44,498 bases of DNA. It comes from a bacterium. Its GTDB lineage: Bacteria > Armatimonadota > Abditibacteriia > Abditibacteriales > Abditibacteriaceae. The notes under the pieces are model-generated. The model worked only from the letters and a program-made list of their open reading frames with translations. It was not told where the DNA came from and made no database searches. The position numbers were made by a program, and so were the translations under genes. Positions 8,551 to 16,071 of the stretch are shown in pieces; within the stretch, counting starts at the first letter, position 1, and every line of letters begins with the position of its first letter. The stretch spans positions 1 through 44,498 of the forward strand of contig SDZD01000052.1 of NCBI GenBank assembly GCA_004172935.1. Direction: 5' to 3'.

Positions 8551-8617
8551 TGAGCGTGGTTGCTGATGAGTTGGAAACAGCTTGAGTAGGCTCACAATGA
8601 TACAGTAACCACGCTCA
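8551..8617. repeat. 11-bp perfect inverted repeat with 45-base spacer, 3' of pepD
   Basis: TGAGCGTGGTT (8551-8561) is matched exactly by its reverse complement at 8607-8617. The spacer contains a smaller GCTG/CAGC pair. The structure would close a branched RNA of about 67 bases directly after pepD and before the terminator at 8670. Function unknown. Confidence 0.6.
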
Positions 8618-8669
8618 ATATATAAGCAGAACTGAGAATTCTTCTCAATGTTTCTTGTCGAAATAAAAG

Positions 8670-8701
8670 AAAACCCGCGATTCGATTGAATCGCGGGTTT
8701 T
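8670..8701. terminator. Bidirectional intrinsic terminator between pepD and the zinc-ribbon gene
   Basis: A perfect 14-bp stem (AAAACCCGCGATTC with its complement) around a GATT loop, flanked by A-rich sequence on one side and TTTTCCTTTTT on the other. It lies between two converging genes and can end transcription from both strands. Confidence 0.93.
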
Positions 8702-8723
8702 CCTTTTTAAGTTGGTTGAGAGC

Positions 8724-9548
8724 TTAGCGCCCCCACCAGCCTTTTGGATTTTTAGAGGGCTGCGAAACCTTCTCGCTTTTACCCTGCGTTTCGTAGAAGA
8801 TGACCGCGTTATCCCAGACTCCCTGATTAGAGAGGGTGAGGAAGTCGCTGCCGCTCAAGGGCGCGCCACGACGCTGGCTCATGAATTGGCGGAAAGACTG
8901 TCCGCTATCGGCAGTGTTGAAGACGACAATTTGCGTCTTGGTCCACCGGCCATTAGCGGCCATCTGTTGCCTCGCCTGACGGGCCAGATTAGCGGCCTGA
9001 TCGGGCGTTACTCCTGGTTGAGCAGGAGCAATCGCAAAAGCAGCGGTTGCAAACCGTGGGTTGGGCGACACGACCATCGAAAACGATGGCGGCGGCGGCG
9101 CGACGTTGTCGTTCCCCGTCGGAGCCGAAGGTGGGCTGGGTGGTGCTGCTGGTGGCGCCGATTGAATAGGCCCAACAGCTCCACGATCCGAGTTGAAACC
9201 ACTGGAAACAGCACCAGTGTCTGAAGGCGCACTAGGATCGACGTAGGGTGTGTTGCTAGAACCACCTATTATACCAGTAGTAAAGAGCGCGATAACGGCA
9301 GCGAGGAGAAGACCTCCACCCACAAAGAAAAGTTTGGGGTCGATTTCTTTCTTGGCTGCGGCTTCAACGCCAGGAACACCAACGGCGGTTCCAGGGCGCG
9401 GCAATGTTGCCGTGCCACCTCCGCCTAACCCTGGCCCTGCACCCATGGCAGCGCCGCCACCCGCTGTGAGGGGCGTGTAGCACGCCCAGCACATTACGGC
9501 TTCGGCTGGGTTATCTTCTCCGCATTTAGGACATTTTTTATTGGCCAC
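8724..9548 (-). CDS. Zinc-ribbon single-pass membrane protein, Pro/Ala-rich, function unknown
   Basis: Residues 6-23 form a four-cysteine zinc ribbon (CPKC at 6-9, CWAC at 20-23). A Gly/Ala-rich linker follows, then one membrane helix (about 73-94), a disordered Ser/Pro/Ala-rich stretch (about 98-155) and a C-terminal region of roughly 110 residues with mixed helix/strand (QAANLARQARQQM, TQIVVFNTADSGQSFRQFM). Topology is probably zinc ribbon inside, C-terminal domain outside. The start is the GTG at 9548, supported by AAGGTGA ending three bases upstream. I do not recognise the C-terminal domain. It follows pyk on the same strand but is separated by a hairpin, so it is probably its own unit. 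Confidence 0.8.
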   Translation of the reverse strand: MANKKCPKCGEDNPAEAVMCWACYTPLTAGGGAAMGAGPGLGGGGTATLPRPGTAVGVPGVEAAAKKEIDPKLFFVGGGLLLAAVIALFTTGIIGGSSNTPYVDPSAPSDTGAVSSGFNSDRGAVGPIQSAPPAAPPSPPSAPTGNDNVAPPPPSFSMVVSPNPRFATAAFAIAPAQPGVTPDQAANLARQARQQMAANGRWTKTQIVVFNTADSGQSFRQFMSQRRGAPLSGSDFLTLSNQGVWDNAVIFYETQGKSEKVSQPSKNPKGWWGR

Positions 9549-9588
9549 GAATCACCTTGGGGTACTAACAAAAATAAAAGGAATAAAA

Positions 9589-9604
9589 GAAGGCAATTGC
9601 CTTC
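9589..9604 (-). terminator. Terminator after pyk
   Basis: The perfect palindrome GAAGGCAATTGCCTTC is followed on the minus strand by a long T-rich tract (TTTTATTCCTTTTATTTTTG). It lies about 100 bases past the pyk stop and just upstream of the zinc-ribbon gene. Confidence 0.65.
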
Positions 9605-9705
9605 ATCCTACATTTTACCGTTCTTTATTAGCGACTTAAACGCAAAGTTGAAAAATTAACGATTTTTCTATTTTGGTTTGACTCCCTTAGATTTAGTTCG
9701 TTCCG

Positions 9706-11148
9706 CTATCGGACATCATCTGCTCCAACACGATGTAATTTCATCAAGTTCGTTGACCCAGACAGGGTAACGGGAGCACCCAGAATGACGACTATCTTGT
9801 CGTCAGGATTCGCAATGCCAGCCGCAATAAGTTCGGCATCGGCCTGAGCGATTTGCTCGTCGGTGGAGCCGCAAGGCTTGACCACCAAAGCACGCACGCC
9901 CCAGGCGAGGTTTAGCTGCCGTTCGACGTACTCGTAAGGCGTGAAAGCGATAATGGGAACTGGCGGGCGGAATTTCGCCAGTTTGCGGGCGGTGCTACCA
10001 CGCTCGGTGAAGCAAACGATGGCCTTCACTTTAAGGTGGCCCGCAGCATAAGCTGCTGCCTGACAAATGGCAGAAGCGAAATCTTCGTCGTCGTAGGAAT
10101 AGTGGTGTGGGCCAGCCAAACCATCCTCATAGGCACCTTCGGTTTTGACGACGATGCGCGACATGGTTTTGACGGCTTCGACGGGGTGAGCGCCCGATGC
10201 AGTTTCGCCCGACAACATGACGGCATCGGTGCCATCAAGAACGGCGTTTGCCACGTCGGAGGCTTCGGCGCGCGTCGGGCGAGGATTGGTCGTCATGCTT
10301 TCGAGCATCTGCGTGGCGGTGATGACGATTTTGCCCAGAGCATTGGCGCGGTTGATGATGTGCTTTTGCAGCATGGGCACATCTTCGGTGGCCATTTCGA
10401 CACCCAGGTCGCCGCGCGCCACCATGACGCCGTCGCTGGCTTCGATGATTTCATCGAGGTTCTCCATAGCTTCGGGTTTTTCGAGCTTGGAGATGATCTT
10501 GATGTCGCTCATGGAGCCGCGCACGATGCTACGGAGTTCTTCGACATCTTCGAGGCGACGCACGAACGAAAGCGCGACGTAGTCGAGGTGGTTGGCGATG
10601 GCCCATTCGACATCGGCGCGATCTTTGGCCGACATGGCGGGAGCCGAGACGTTGACTCCTGGCAGGTTGATGCCCTTGTTGGTTTTGAGAATTCCACCGT
10701 CAACGATGACACACTGCACATCGGTTTCGGTGACCGATTCGACCTGAAGGCTGAGGTTGCCATCGTCGAGCAGAATCATGTCGCCGCGACGACAGTCGCG
10801 GGGCAAAGCGGAATAGGTGGTGGAAACCTCGTGCTCATCGCCAGCGACGCCGCGCGTGGTGAGGATGAACTGGCGACCAGCGATGAGTTCGACCTGACCG
10901 GAGGCCAAGCCGCCAGTGCGGATTTTGGGGCCTTGTAGGTCTTGAAGAACGGCGAGGGGAATGCCTTCTTCGCTGGCAACACGGCGAATATTAGCAATGT
11001 GTGGCGCGTGCATCAGCGACCCACCATGCGAAAAATTGAAACGCGCCACATCCATACCGGATAGTAGCAACGAGCGCATCACAGCAGGACTATTGGAAGC
11101 GGGGCCAATGGTGGCAATGATTTTGGCACGTCGTTGAGAATGCATCAT
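9706..11148 (-). CDS. pyk: Pyruvate kinase
   Basis: Converts phosphoenolpyruvate and ADP to pyruvate and ATP, the last step of glycolysis. Visible blocks are RRAKIIATIGPAS at the N-terminus, MDVARFNFSHG, ISKLEKPEAMENLDEI containing the catalytic lysine of the family signature, VMVARGDLGVEM, and TATQMLESM followed by NPRPTRAEASDVANAVLDG and VMLSGETASG. The C-terminal regulatory domain is present and there is no extra PEP-utiliser domain; 480 residues is normal. The start is ATG-ATG at 11148/11145, fixed by the conserved RRAKII. There is no Shine-Dalgarno sequence, and a strong terminator-like hairpin ends only seven bases before the start codon, so leader control or a very short leader is likely. 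Confidence 0.96.
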   Translation of the reverse strand: MMHSQRRAKIIATIGPASNSPAVMRSLLLSGMDVARFNFSHGGSLMHAPHIANIRRVASEEGIPLAVLQDLQGPKIRTGGLASGQVELIAGRQFILTTRGVAGDEHEVSTTYSALPRDCRRGDMILLDDGNLSLQVESVTETDVQCVIVDGGILKTNKGINLPGVNVSAPAMSAKDRADVEWAIANHLDYVALSFVRRLEDVEELRSIVRGSMSDIKIISKLEKPEAMENLDEIIEASDGVMVARGDLGVEMATEDVPMLQKHIINRANALGKIVITATQMLESMTTNPRPTRAEASDVANAVLDGTDAVMLSGETASGAHPVEAVKTMSRIVVKTEGAYEDGLAGPHHYSYDDEDFASAICQAAAYAAGHLKVKAIVCFTERGSTARKLAKFRPPVPIIAFTPYEYVERQLNLAWGVRALVVKPCGSTDEQIAQADAELIAAGIANPDDKIVVILGAPVTLSGSTNLMKLHRVGADDVR

Positions 11149-11155
11149 AAAGAAG

Positions 11156-11193
11156 AATAAAAGGCGGACATCGAACGATGTCCGCCTTTTATT
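11156..11193 (-). terminator. Strong terminator-like hairpin between the DUF547 gene and pyk
   Basis: An essentially perfect 18-bp stem (AATAAAAGGCGGACATCG and its complement) with a minimal loop, followed on the minus strand by CTTCTTTATG. It terminates the upstream 11279-12271 gene. Because it ends seven bases before the pyk ATG it may also influence pyk. Confidence 0.9.
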
Positions 11194-11278
11194 TTGACCC
11201 CTTCCGCTTTATGTGCGAGTAAAAAGCAGGGGTGTTTTGTAAGTTTTTGGCGGGCTTAAGCGCTTTAGCGAGGCAAAA

Positions 11279-12271
11279 TCAGCCTGCAAGCGGGATTGGA
11301 GCGCCGAGTTGCTCGTTGAGTCTGCCATTCGCGAGAGAGAAGTCGATGTTGTACTCACCCGTGATGAAGTAGTTACGCGAACCGCCGTTAGCGCTGTATG
11401 TACCCAACACTTCACGGATGCCCTCGAACTTGCGACGTGACGATTTAGATTTCTTGAAGTAGGTATCAACCTCTTTCAAATAGGGCGAGGCCAGCACTTT
11501 GTTAGATAAACGGTCGGGGATACCAACTTTATTGGGGTCGTTGACAAAAGCCTTCGCCGCCATGTCGAGCTGTGCGCTGAGGCGCGAGAAGCGGAAAACC
11601 GAAAGAGGCACAGTTGGCCCATCGATAGTGCCATTGGTGATGGCAAAGAGGGAACGCGGGTCTTTGTTGCCGATTACCTCACGAAGTTCGGTGAACGAAT
11701 ATTTTTTACCCGCGACGGTGTAGTTTTTCGCAGTCTCGAAATCTTTGATGGTGAGAATGGAAGTGACGGGGTAGGCATCGGCGATGGCCTTGATTCGCAG
11801 ACCGTTGTAGGCGTTGATCCAGAAAGTCAGCTCCGCGCTCGAATCGTCAAAGGTGCCCAGAGTTGCGTCCTGTGGGTCTTTGGGCGTAACGAAGGTGGGG
11901 AACTGTTTGAGGTCGGCGATGGCAACAGCACGCACGAAGGTATTGAGGTCGTTGTCATCTTTGGCCTTCAGATAGTACATTTGGCCTTTGGTGGAAACGT
12001 AGCGACGCAACACCGAGTCGAGCAATTCGTAGGGGAAGGCGACGCCAGTGCCCATAGCACGCAACTCATCGTCGGTGTAATCGGCGGCTTTTTTCTGGGC
12101 GATGGGGGCCATAGGAATGGCACCTCGTCCGGGGGCGGCGGTTCCTCCCGCTGCACCTGCATCGGGATTAAGTGGGGTTGGAGGGGGCAGTGGAATGTTA
12201 ATCGGTTCGGCGCTCGCGGCGGATGCGACGATAGCCAATCCCAATGGCAAAAGGAAAAACGAGCGTTTCAT
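11279..12271 (-). CDS. Secreted DUF547 domain protein
   Basis: DUF547 proteins are secreted proteins of unknown biochemical function in many Gram-negative bacteria. From the ATG at 12271 the protein begins with a clear signal peptide (MKRSFFLLPLGLAIVASAASA), then a short Pro-rich linker. The DUF547 core follows, recognisable by ELTFWINAYNGLRIKAI, a YPVTSI turn, the ELREVIG helix and a later block around DPRSLFAITNGTIDGPTVPLSVFR corresponding to the family's second conserved region. Two catalytic-looking Cys/His residues found in some homologues are absent. A longer frame from a TTG at 12295 would put eight residues before the signal peptide and was not used. It is followed by a strong terminator. 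Confidence 0.85.
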   Translation of the reverse strand: MKRSFFLLPLGLAIVASAASAEPINIPLPPPTPLNPDAGAAGGTAAPGRGAIPMAPIAQKKAADYTDDELRAMGTGVAFPYELLDSVLRRYVSTKGQMYYLKAKDDNDLNTFVRAVAIADLKQFPTFVTPKDPQDATLGTFDDSSAELTFWINAYNGLRIKAIADAYPVTSILTIKDFETAKNYTVAGKKYSFTELREVIGNKDPRSLFAITNGTIDGPTVPLSVFRFSRLSAQLDMAAKAFVNDPNKVGIPDRLSNKVLASPYLKEVDTYFKKSKSSRRKFEGIREVLGTYSANGGSRNYFITGEYNIDFSLANGRLNEQLGAPIPLAG

Positions 12272-12405
12272 TGAATTGTGGATGTAAGTTGACAAAAAAG
12301 CCGAACCATTAGACGCAGTTGTGCGGAAAGAAGTTCAAAGCGGGAGTTGGAAAACACAGAAGAACGAAACAATTCTTTGTTCCGTGTCAGCAAGATATAG
12401 TGCTT

Positions 12406-13071
12406 TTACTTCAGAGCTTCAATTTCGGCCATCAATTTTTGGCCCATCGCCTCAAACAGCTCACGTCCGCCCTTCTGGGTATATTCGTGCGAAAAATCAA
12501 TCGGTTTGCCGAAAGTGATGCGCGCGCGCACAAAGCGAAAGCCAGGACGACGCGGCGAGAAAGCCCGTTCGGTGCCGCGAATGCGAACCGGAACAACGGG
12601 GCATTTGGCGGCGTGAGCGATCATTAATAATCCCGGCTCGACTTTGCCCAACTCACCTGTGCGTGTGCGCGTGCCTTCGGGAAAAATCAGCAGAGGATGG
12701 CCTTCTTCGAGCGATTTGCGCGCTTGCTTGAAGGCTTTACGGTCGGCGCCGCCGCGCTTGACGGGAAAGCTGCCCATTTGCTCGATAGCCCAACCGACGA
12801 TGCCGTGGAACAGCTCGGCCTTCGCCATGATGAACGGTGGACGCCCACACGACACACCTACGAGCGGCGGGTCGAGTAGCGAAGCATGGTTGGGAGCCAA
12901 AATGACCGGGCCGGTTTTGGGCACGTTCTCGCGGCCATTAACGCGCCAACCACCTATGGAGAGGTAGCCCTTGAAAACAAGGCTCATAAAAGGGAAGACC
13001 CAGGTGTGACGGGGGGCAATATCGCGAGGCGCTGCGGGTTTTTCGGCTTCGGGAGTGGTTTTCTCGCTCAT
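12406..13071 (-). CDS. plsC: 1-acyl-sn-glycerol-3-phosphate acyltransferase
   Basis: Adds the second acyl chain to lysophosphatidic acid to make phosphatidic acid at the inner membrane. The four acyltransferase blocks are present: NHASLLD (the H-x4-D catalytic pair, H62 and D67), PFIMAKAELF, FPEGTRTRTGEL and a PVVPVRIRGTE segment. A hydrophobic stretch FPFMSLVFKGYLSIGGW near residues 26-42 associates with the membrane. At 221 residues it is typical. Its ATG overlaps the stop of cmk by four bases (ATGA), with AAAGGA about seven bases upstream, so the two are translationally coupled. The cmk-plsC pairing is common in bacteria. Confidence 0.94.
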   Translation of the reverse strand: MSEKTTPEAEKPAAPRDIAPRHTWVFPFMSLVFKGYLSIGGWRVNGRENVPKTGPVILAPNHASLLDPPLVGVSCGRPPFIMAKAELFHGIVGWAIEQMGSFPVKRGGADRKAFKQARKSLEEGHPLLIFPEGTRTRTGELGKVEPGLLMIAHAAKCPVVPVRIRGTERAFSPRRPGFRFVRARITFGKPIDFSHEYTQKGGRELFEAMGQKLMAEIEALK

Positions 13072-13745
13072 GAAGTCATCCTTTCGCGAGCGAGGTTGAC
13101 GATCTGCTCGATGACCTGTTCGGCGGTCAAATCGTCGGAAAGCAAAATTACAGCATCGTCTGCGGGGCGCAGCGGCGAGGTGTCGCGGCTGGCGTCGCGG
13201 GCGTCGCGCTCGCGGACATCGAGCAAGGCGCGTTCGGCATCGAAGTCATGGCCCTTTTGCTTCCACTGGTCGATGCGGCGCTGGGCACGCGCTTCGTCAG
13301 TAGCAGTAAGGAACACCTTGAGCGGGGCATCGGGGAAAACGACGGTTTGAATATCGCGGCCTTCGAGGACAGCGCCGCCACATTCCGCTTCGGCAAGGCG
13401 TCCCATTTCGTGCTGACGGGCCACGACTTCGGCGCGCAAACGCGGCAACGAAGCGACTTTGGAGGCGGCTTCACCCATTTCGGGCGCAGTGATGGCGTCG
13501 CTGACATCGGTATCGCCGACGAAGAGGCGAGTACCACCCGCACCAAAGCGCATGGGATGAGTGCGACCTATTTCGGCGATTTCGGCTTCATCGGTTTTAG
13601 GGTCGAGGGCACGAGCGCGGGCTTCGAGGGCAACGGCGCGATACATGGCGCCGGTATTTATGTAAGCGAAACCCAAAGCGAGAGCCACTTCGCGGGCAAC
13701 GGTCGATTTTCCGGCCCCAGCAGGGCCGTCAATAGCGATTATCAT
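13068..13745 (-). CDS. cmk: Cytidylate kinase
   Basis: Phosphorylates CMP and dCMP to the diphosphates for nucleic acid and phospholipid precursor supply. The P-loop GPAGAGKST (7-15) follows the first strand IIAID. The CMP-binding region YINTGAMYRA and the block GRDIQTVVFPDAPLKVFLTA follow, then the lid arginines in EARAQRR, and RDASRDTSPLRPADDAV near the C-terminus. At 225 residues it is full length. The ATG at 13745 starts at the conserved beginning and lacks a Shine-Dalgarno sequence. The stop overlaps the plsC start. Confidence 0.96.
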   Translation of the reverse strand: MIIAIDGPAGAGKSTVAREVALALGFAYINTGAMYRAVALEARARALDPKTDEAEIAEIGRTHPMRFGAGGTRLFVGDTDVSDAITAPEMGEAASKVASLPRLRAEVVARQHEMGRLAEAECGGAVLEGRDIQTVVFPDAPLKVFLTATDEARAQRRIDQWKQKGHDFDAERALLDVRERDARDASRDTSPLRPADDAVILLSDDLTAEQVIEQIVNLARERMTS

Positions 13746-13795
13746 TCGATTGGGCCAAGTTTAAAGGAGAGTGAAAGAGGGGAAACTGCGAGGCC

Positions 13796-14551
13796 GTGCC
13801 GCCCGCCTCTCAGCCCGATTCGCCAGAGAAACGAGTCAGAGATACTTTTTCTACCATTGGATCTACAATAATGCTCGTTTGCTCCGCTACAGCCAGTGTG
13901 TTGCTGGTTGGCATTGGTTCGGATTGGGCAGCAATATTAGCGGCGGTGTTATTCGTAGTCGGTATTGTCTCCTCAGGTTTCTTCGCGACGTGGGTATGTC
14001 GTCGCAAAGGCTTGTCCTTGAAGCGTGAAACCAAAACCCCTTTTATATTCGAAGAGATAAATACAACCGACTCTGTTGCAGAACTAAAGCGCGACAACTC
14101 CGAAAATCACTCCTACAATCACTTCTGCTCGATAATTTGCGTTATTTTTTTGGTGTTCTACTGTTTTGTTATCGCGCACAACTGGCGGGGTAGCATTAGT
14201 CTCAGAGAGGGAATTATGCTTGGATTCGCGTTATTGCTGGTGGCGCTCTCCAGTTGGGTTTGTCGCAGCTCCGAAAGACATATATTAATAGCCTCTGCCG
14301 ATTCGCAGAAATTATGCGGAGTAGAAAGGGATTCGAGAAAACGGGTCTGTGTGACTTGGCATCAAATCACATCAGTTACACGCTTCGAGAAATTCGATAT
14401 GTTTGGTAAGCGCACAAACCACTGGCTCTTATTCGAAGATGCGAACGGGCGTGAGTTAGTTGGCGTTCAGCTGAATCGGTTTACCCGCGCAGGAGAAAAA
14501 CAATTTCTGTCTGTGGTGGCACGTTATATCGCTTCTTCTGCTGCGGTGTAA
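13796..14551 (+). CDS. Membrane protein of unknown function, tandem paralog 1 of 3
   Basis: Two pairs of hydrophobic segments (about residues 25-65 and 108-150) are followed by a soluble C-terminal domain of about 95 residues with alternating strands, resembling a small PH-like fold (VCVTWHQITSV, HWLLFEDANGRELVGVQL, then a closing helix AGEKQFLSVVARYI). The same C-terminal architecture appears in the next two genes, so the three are diverged tandem copies. The start is uncertain: a GTG at 13796 gives the longest frame, while an ATG at 13871 would begin right at the first membrane helix. Base composition is more A/T-rich than neighbouring core genes. The gene is divergent from cmk. Function unknown. 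Confidence 0.7.
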   Translation: MPPASQPDSPEKRVRDTFSTIGSTIMLVCSATASVLLVGIGSDWAAILAAVLFVVGIVSSGFFATWVCRRKGLSLKRETKTPFIFEEINTTDSVAELKRDNSENHSYNHFCSIICVIFLVFYCFVIAHNWRGSISLREGIMLGFALLLVALSSWVCRSSERHILIASADSQKLCGVERDSRKRVCVTWHQITSVTRFEKFDMFGKRTNHWLLFEDANGRELVGVQLNRFTRAGEKQFLSVVARYIASSAAV

Positions 14552-14593
14552 TCACATAGGCGTGGTGAGAACGATGAGAGAAACTGGGGAGAA

Positions 14594-15322
14594 ATGATGG
14601 CCTCTCCCTCGGCGCAGAAGACGAAGACTGCTTTTTGGACGACGTTTGGCGTGTGTTTTGTGGTGGTGTTTGTCGCTATTCAGTTGCTAACGAGGCAATT
14701 CCAACTTTCTATTTCAAGCAGTTCGCTGGGGGTTCCGATAGCGGCGGCGTGCTATGTTTTTACGTTTCTCGTCTTTCAAAAACGAGGAGTTCCAATTGTC
14801 AACAAGTCGGTTCAAGTGTTTGAGAAAAGGAAATTAGAACAGGCAGCGAGCCGATGCGAATTGAATATGGATCGCAAGTCGTGGCGATTATTAGCGGTGG
14901 TGTTTGCTGGTTTTCTCGCTTTCTTCGGTGTTTTGGTGGTGGCCTTCCCCCCAAAAAATAACGATTGGAGTAGCATGGCTCTGATGTTCGGCCTTTTTGG
15001 CTTCATTGCCGTGATGTTCGCAGCAATGGGCTGGCTTCGTACTTCGCTTGTCGCTCGCGTAGATGAGGGCGGAGTCACCACTGTTACAGGTTGGAGCACT
15101 CGGAGATTCGTGCCGTGGTCGCAAATCGAGAGTTGCCAGCAAACGCAGACTCATTCTGTCGTGATGAATTCAACAGGATGCATGTGGGATTTTCGCGATG
15201 TTCAAGGGCACACACTCATCAAGGTAGTTCCATTCGACGTGGCCCAGACACAGCAACAAGAATTTTCGCAGGTACTCGGCGGCTATTTGTCGCCTTCTTC
15301 CCAGGATACGGGAGCGCTGTGA
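14594..15322 (+). CDS. Membrane protein of unknown function, tandem paralog 2 of 3
   Basis: Four hydrophobic segments in two pairs (about residues 13-34/43-62 and 95-122/127-150), with a C-terminal domain carrying FVPWSQIESC, a strand MWDFRDVQGHTLIKV, and the closing helix QQQEFSQVLGGYLSP. These line up with the same positions of the genes on either side. The ATG at 14594 (a second ATG follows immediately) is preceded by GGGGAG. Its stop overlaps the GTG of the third copy by four bases (GTGA), so copies 2 and 3 are translationally coupled. The C-terminal fold resembles bacterial PH-like membrane proteins, but this is by eye. Function unknown. Confidence 0.78.
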   Translation: MMASPSAQKTKTAFWTTFGVCFVVVFVAIQLLTRQFQLSISSSSLGVPIAAACYVFTFLVFQKRGVPIVNKSVQVFEKRKLEQAASRCELNMDRKSWRLLAVVFAGFLAFFGVLVVAFPPKNNDWSSMALMFGLFGFIAVMFAAMGWLRTSLVARVDEGGVTTVTGWSTRRFVPWSQIESCQQTQTHSVVMNSTGCMWDFRDVQGHTLIKVVPFDVAQTQQQEFSQVLGGYLSPSSQDTGAL

Positions 15323-16050
15323 CCTCCTCTAAAACTCGCTGGCTGTTTTGGATAGTTTTTATCTCTTGCTATGCATTGGTGACCATTATCGCTATCAAGA
15401 CTGTGAAGCGAGACGGCTCGTGGGAGGCAGATTTCGTTCGCAGCATGGCCCACCCGTTAGCTATAGGGATTTCAGCTTTGGTAACAGTGGGGTTGTTTCG
15501 GATTGCGGGGATTACTCTGCGCAGTAAGGTTGAGTCTCCGCTTGAGGTGGAAGTAAGACAAAATACGCCGACTCACTCAGAGATGCGCACTTACCCGACG
15601 CTGACGATGCTTCGGGTTATATCGGGATTTTGTGTGGTGCTGGCGGTGTTGATGGTTGCGGGGGAGTTGTACTTACGCTCTCGGTTCACCATACATACCT
15701 CCATGCCACTGCTGCCCTCTTTTCTCGGACTACTGGCAATTAGTGGGCTATTCTGGTTGGCGTCGTATCTGGGGCGGCGGGGAAATTTTGTGGCGCGGGC
15801 CGATGAGTACGGCGTAGAGATTCAAAATTTGGGCGAGCGCAACAAGCGTGTTGCTTTGAAGTGGGATGAGGTTGCCAGTGTGGTTTGCATCGAACACTTC
15901 ACGATGATGGGCAACCAAACACAGCTCGAATTTCGCGATGCGAGTGGTGAGGCGAAGGGGCAAGTTTCCCTTGATGTTGCTCCGCGAGCGCAGCAGCGAG
16001 AATTTTCTCAGGTCGTCGCGCGATATTCGTCACCTTCTGTAGTGGCGTAA
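15319..16050 (+). CDS. Membrane protein of unknown function, tandem paralog 3 of 3
   Basis: Same plan as the two preceding genes: two hydrophobic pairs (about residues 8-27/38-60 and 91-113/121-141), then a C-terminal domain with FVARADEYGVEIQNLG, LKWDEVASV, LEFRDASGEAKGQVSLD and the closing AQQREFSQVVARYSSPS. The last block closely matches the EFSQVLGGYLSPS of copy 2. The frame is open further upstream, but the GTG at 15319 is chosen because GGGAG lies four bases before it and it overlaps the previous stop as GTGA. Function unknown. The conserved C-terminal block and coupled translation suggest the copies act together, perhaps as a hetero-oligomer. Confidence 0.78.
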   Translation: MTSSKTRWLFWIVFISCYALVTIIAIKTVKRDGSWEADFVRSMAHPLAIGISALVTVGLFRIAGITLRSKVESPLEVEVRQNTPTHSEMRTYPTLTMLRVISGFCVVLAVLMVAGELYLRSRFTIHTSMPLLPSFLGLLAISGLFWLASYLGRRGNFVARADEYGVEIQNLGERNKRVALKWDEVASVVCIEHFTMMGNQTQLEFRDASGEAKGQVSLDVAPRAQQREFSQVVARYSSPSVVA

Positions 16051-16071
16051 GCAGTCAAACTGCGCGCTTCC

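Noticed and set aside
8551..8617. A hammerhead ribozyme reading of the inverted repeat after pepD (CTGATGA and GAAA are present and the outer helix could be stem I)
   Set aside because: Stem II cannot form between CTGATGA and GAAA, the stem III pairs are mostly mismatched, and an extra base precedes the core. The match to the core is likely chance.
10036..10938. A 300-residue plus-strand open frame over pyk
   Set aside because: It is antisense to a certain pyruvate kinase gene and has no recognisable domain.
13771..14028. An 85-residue frame starting at a GTG just after AAAGGAGA
   Set aside because: It is out of frame with the 13796 gene, its Shine-Dalgarno sequence is too close to the start, and the product has no features.
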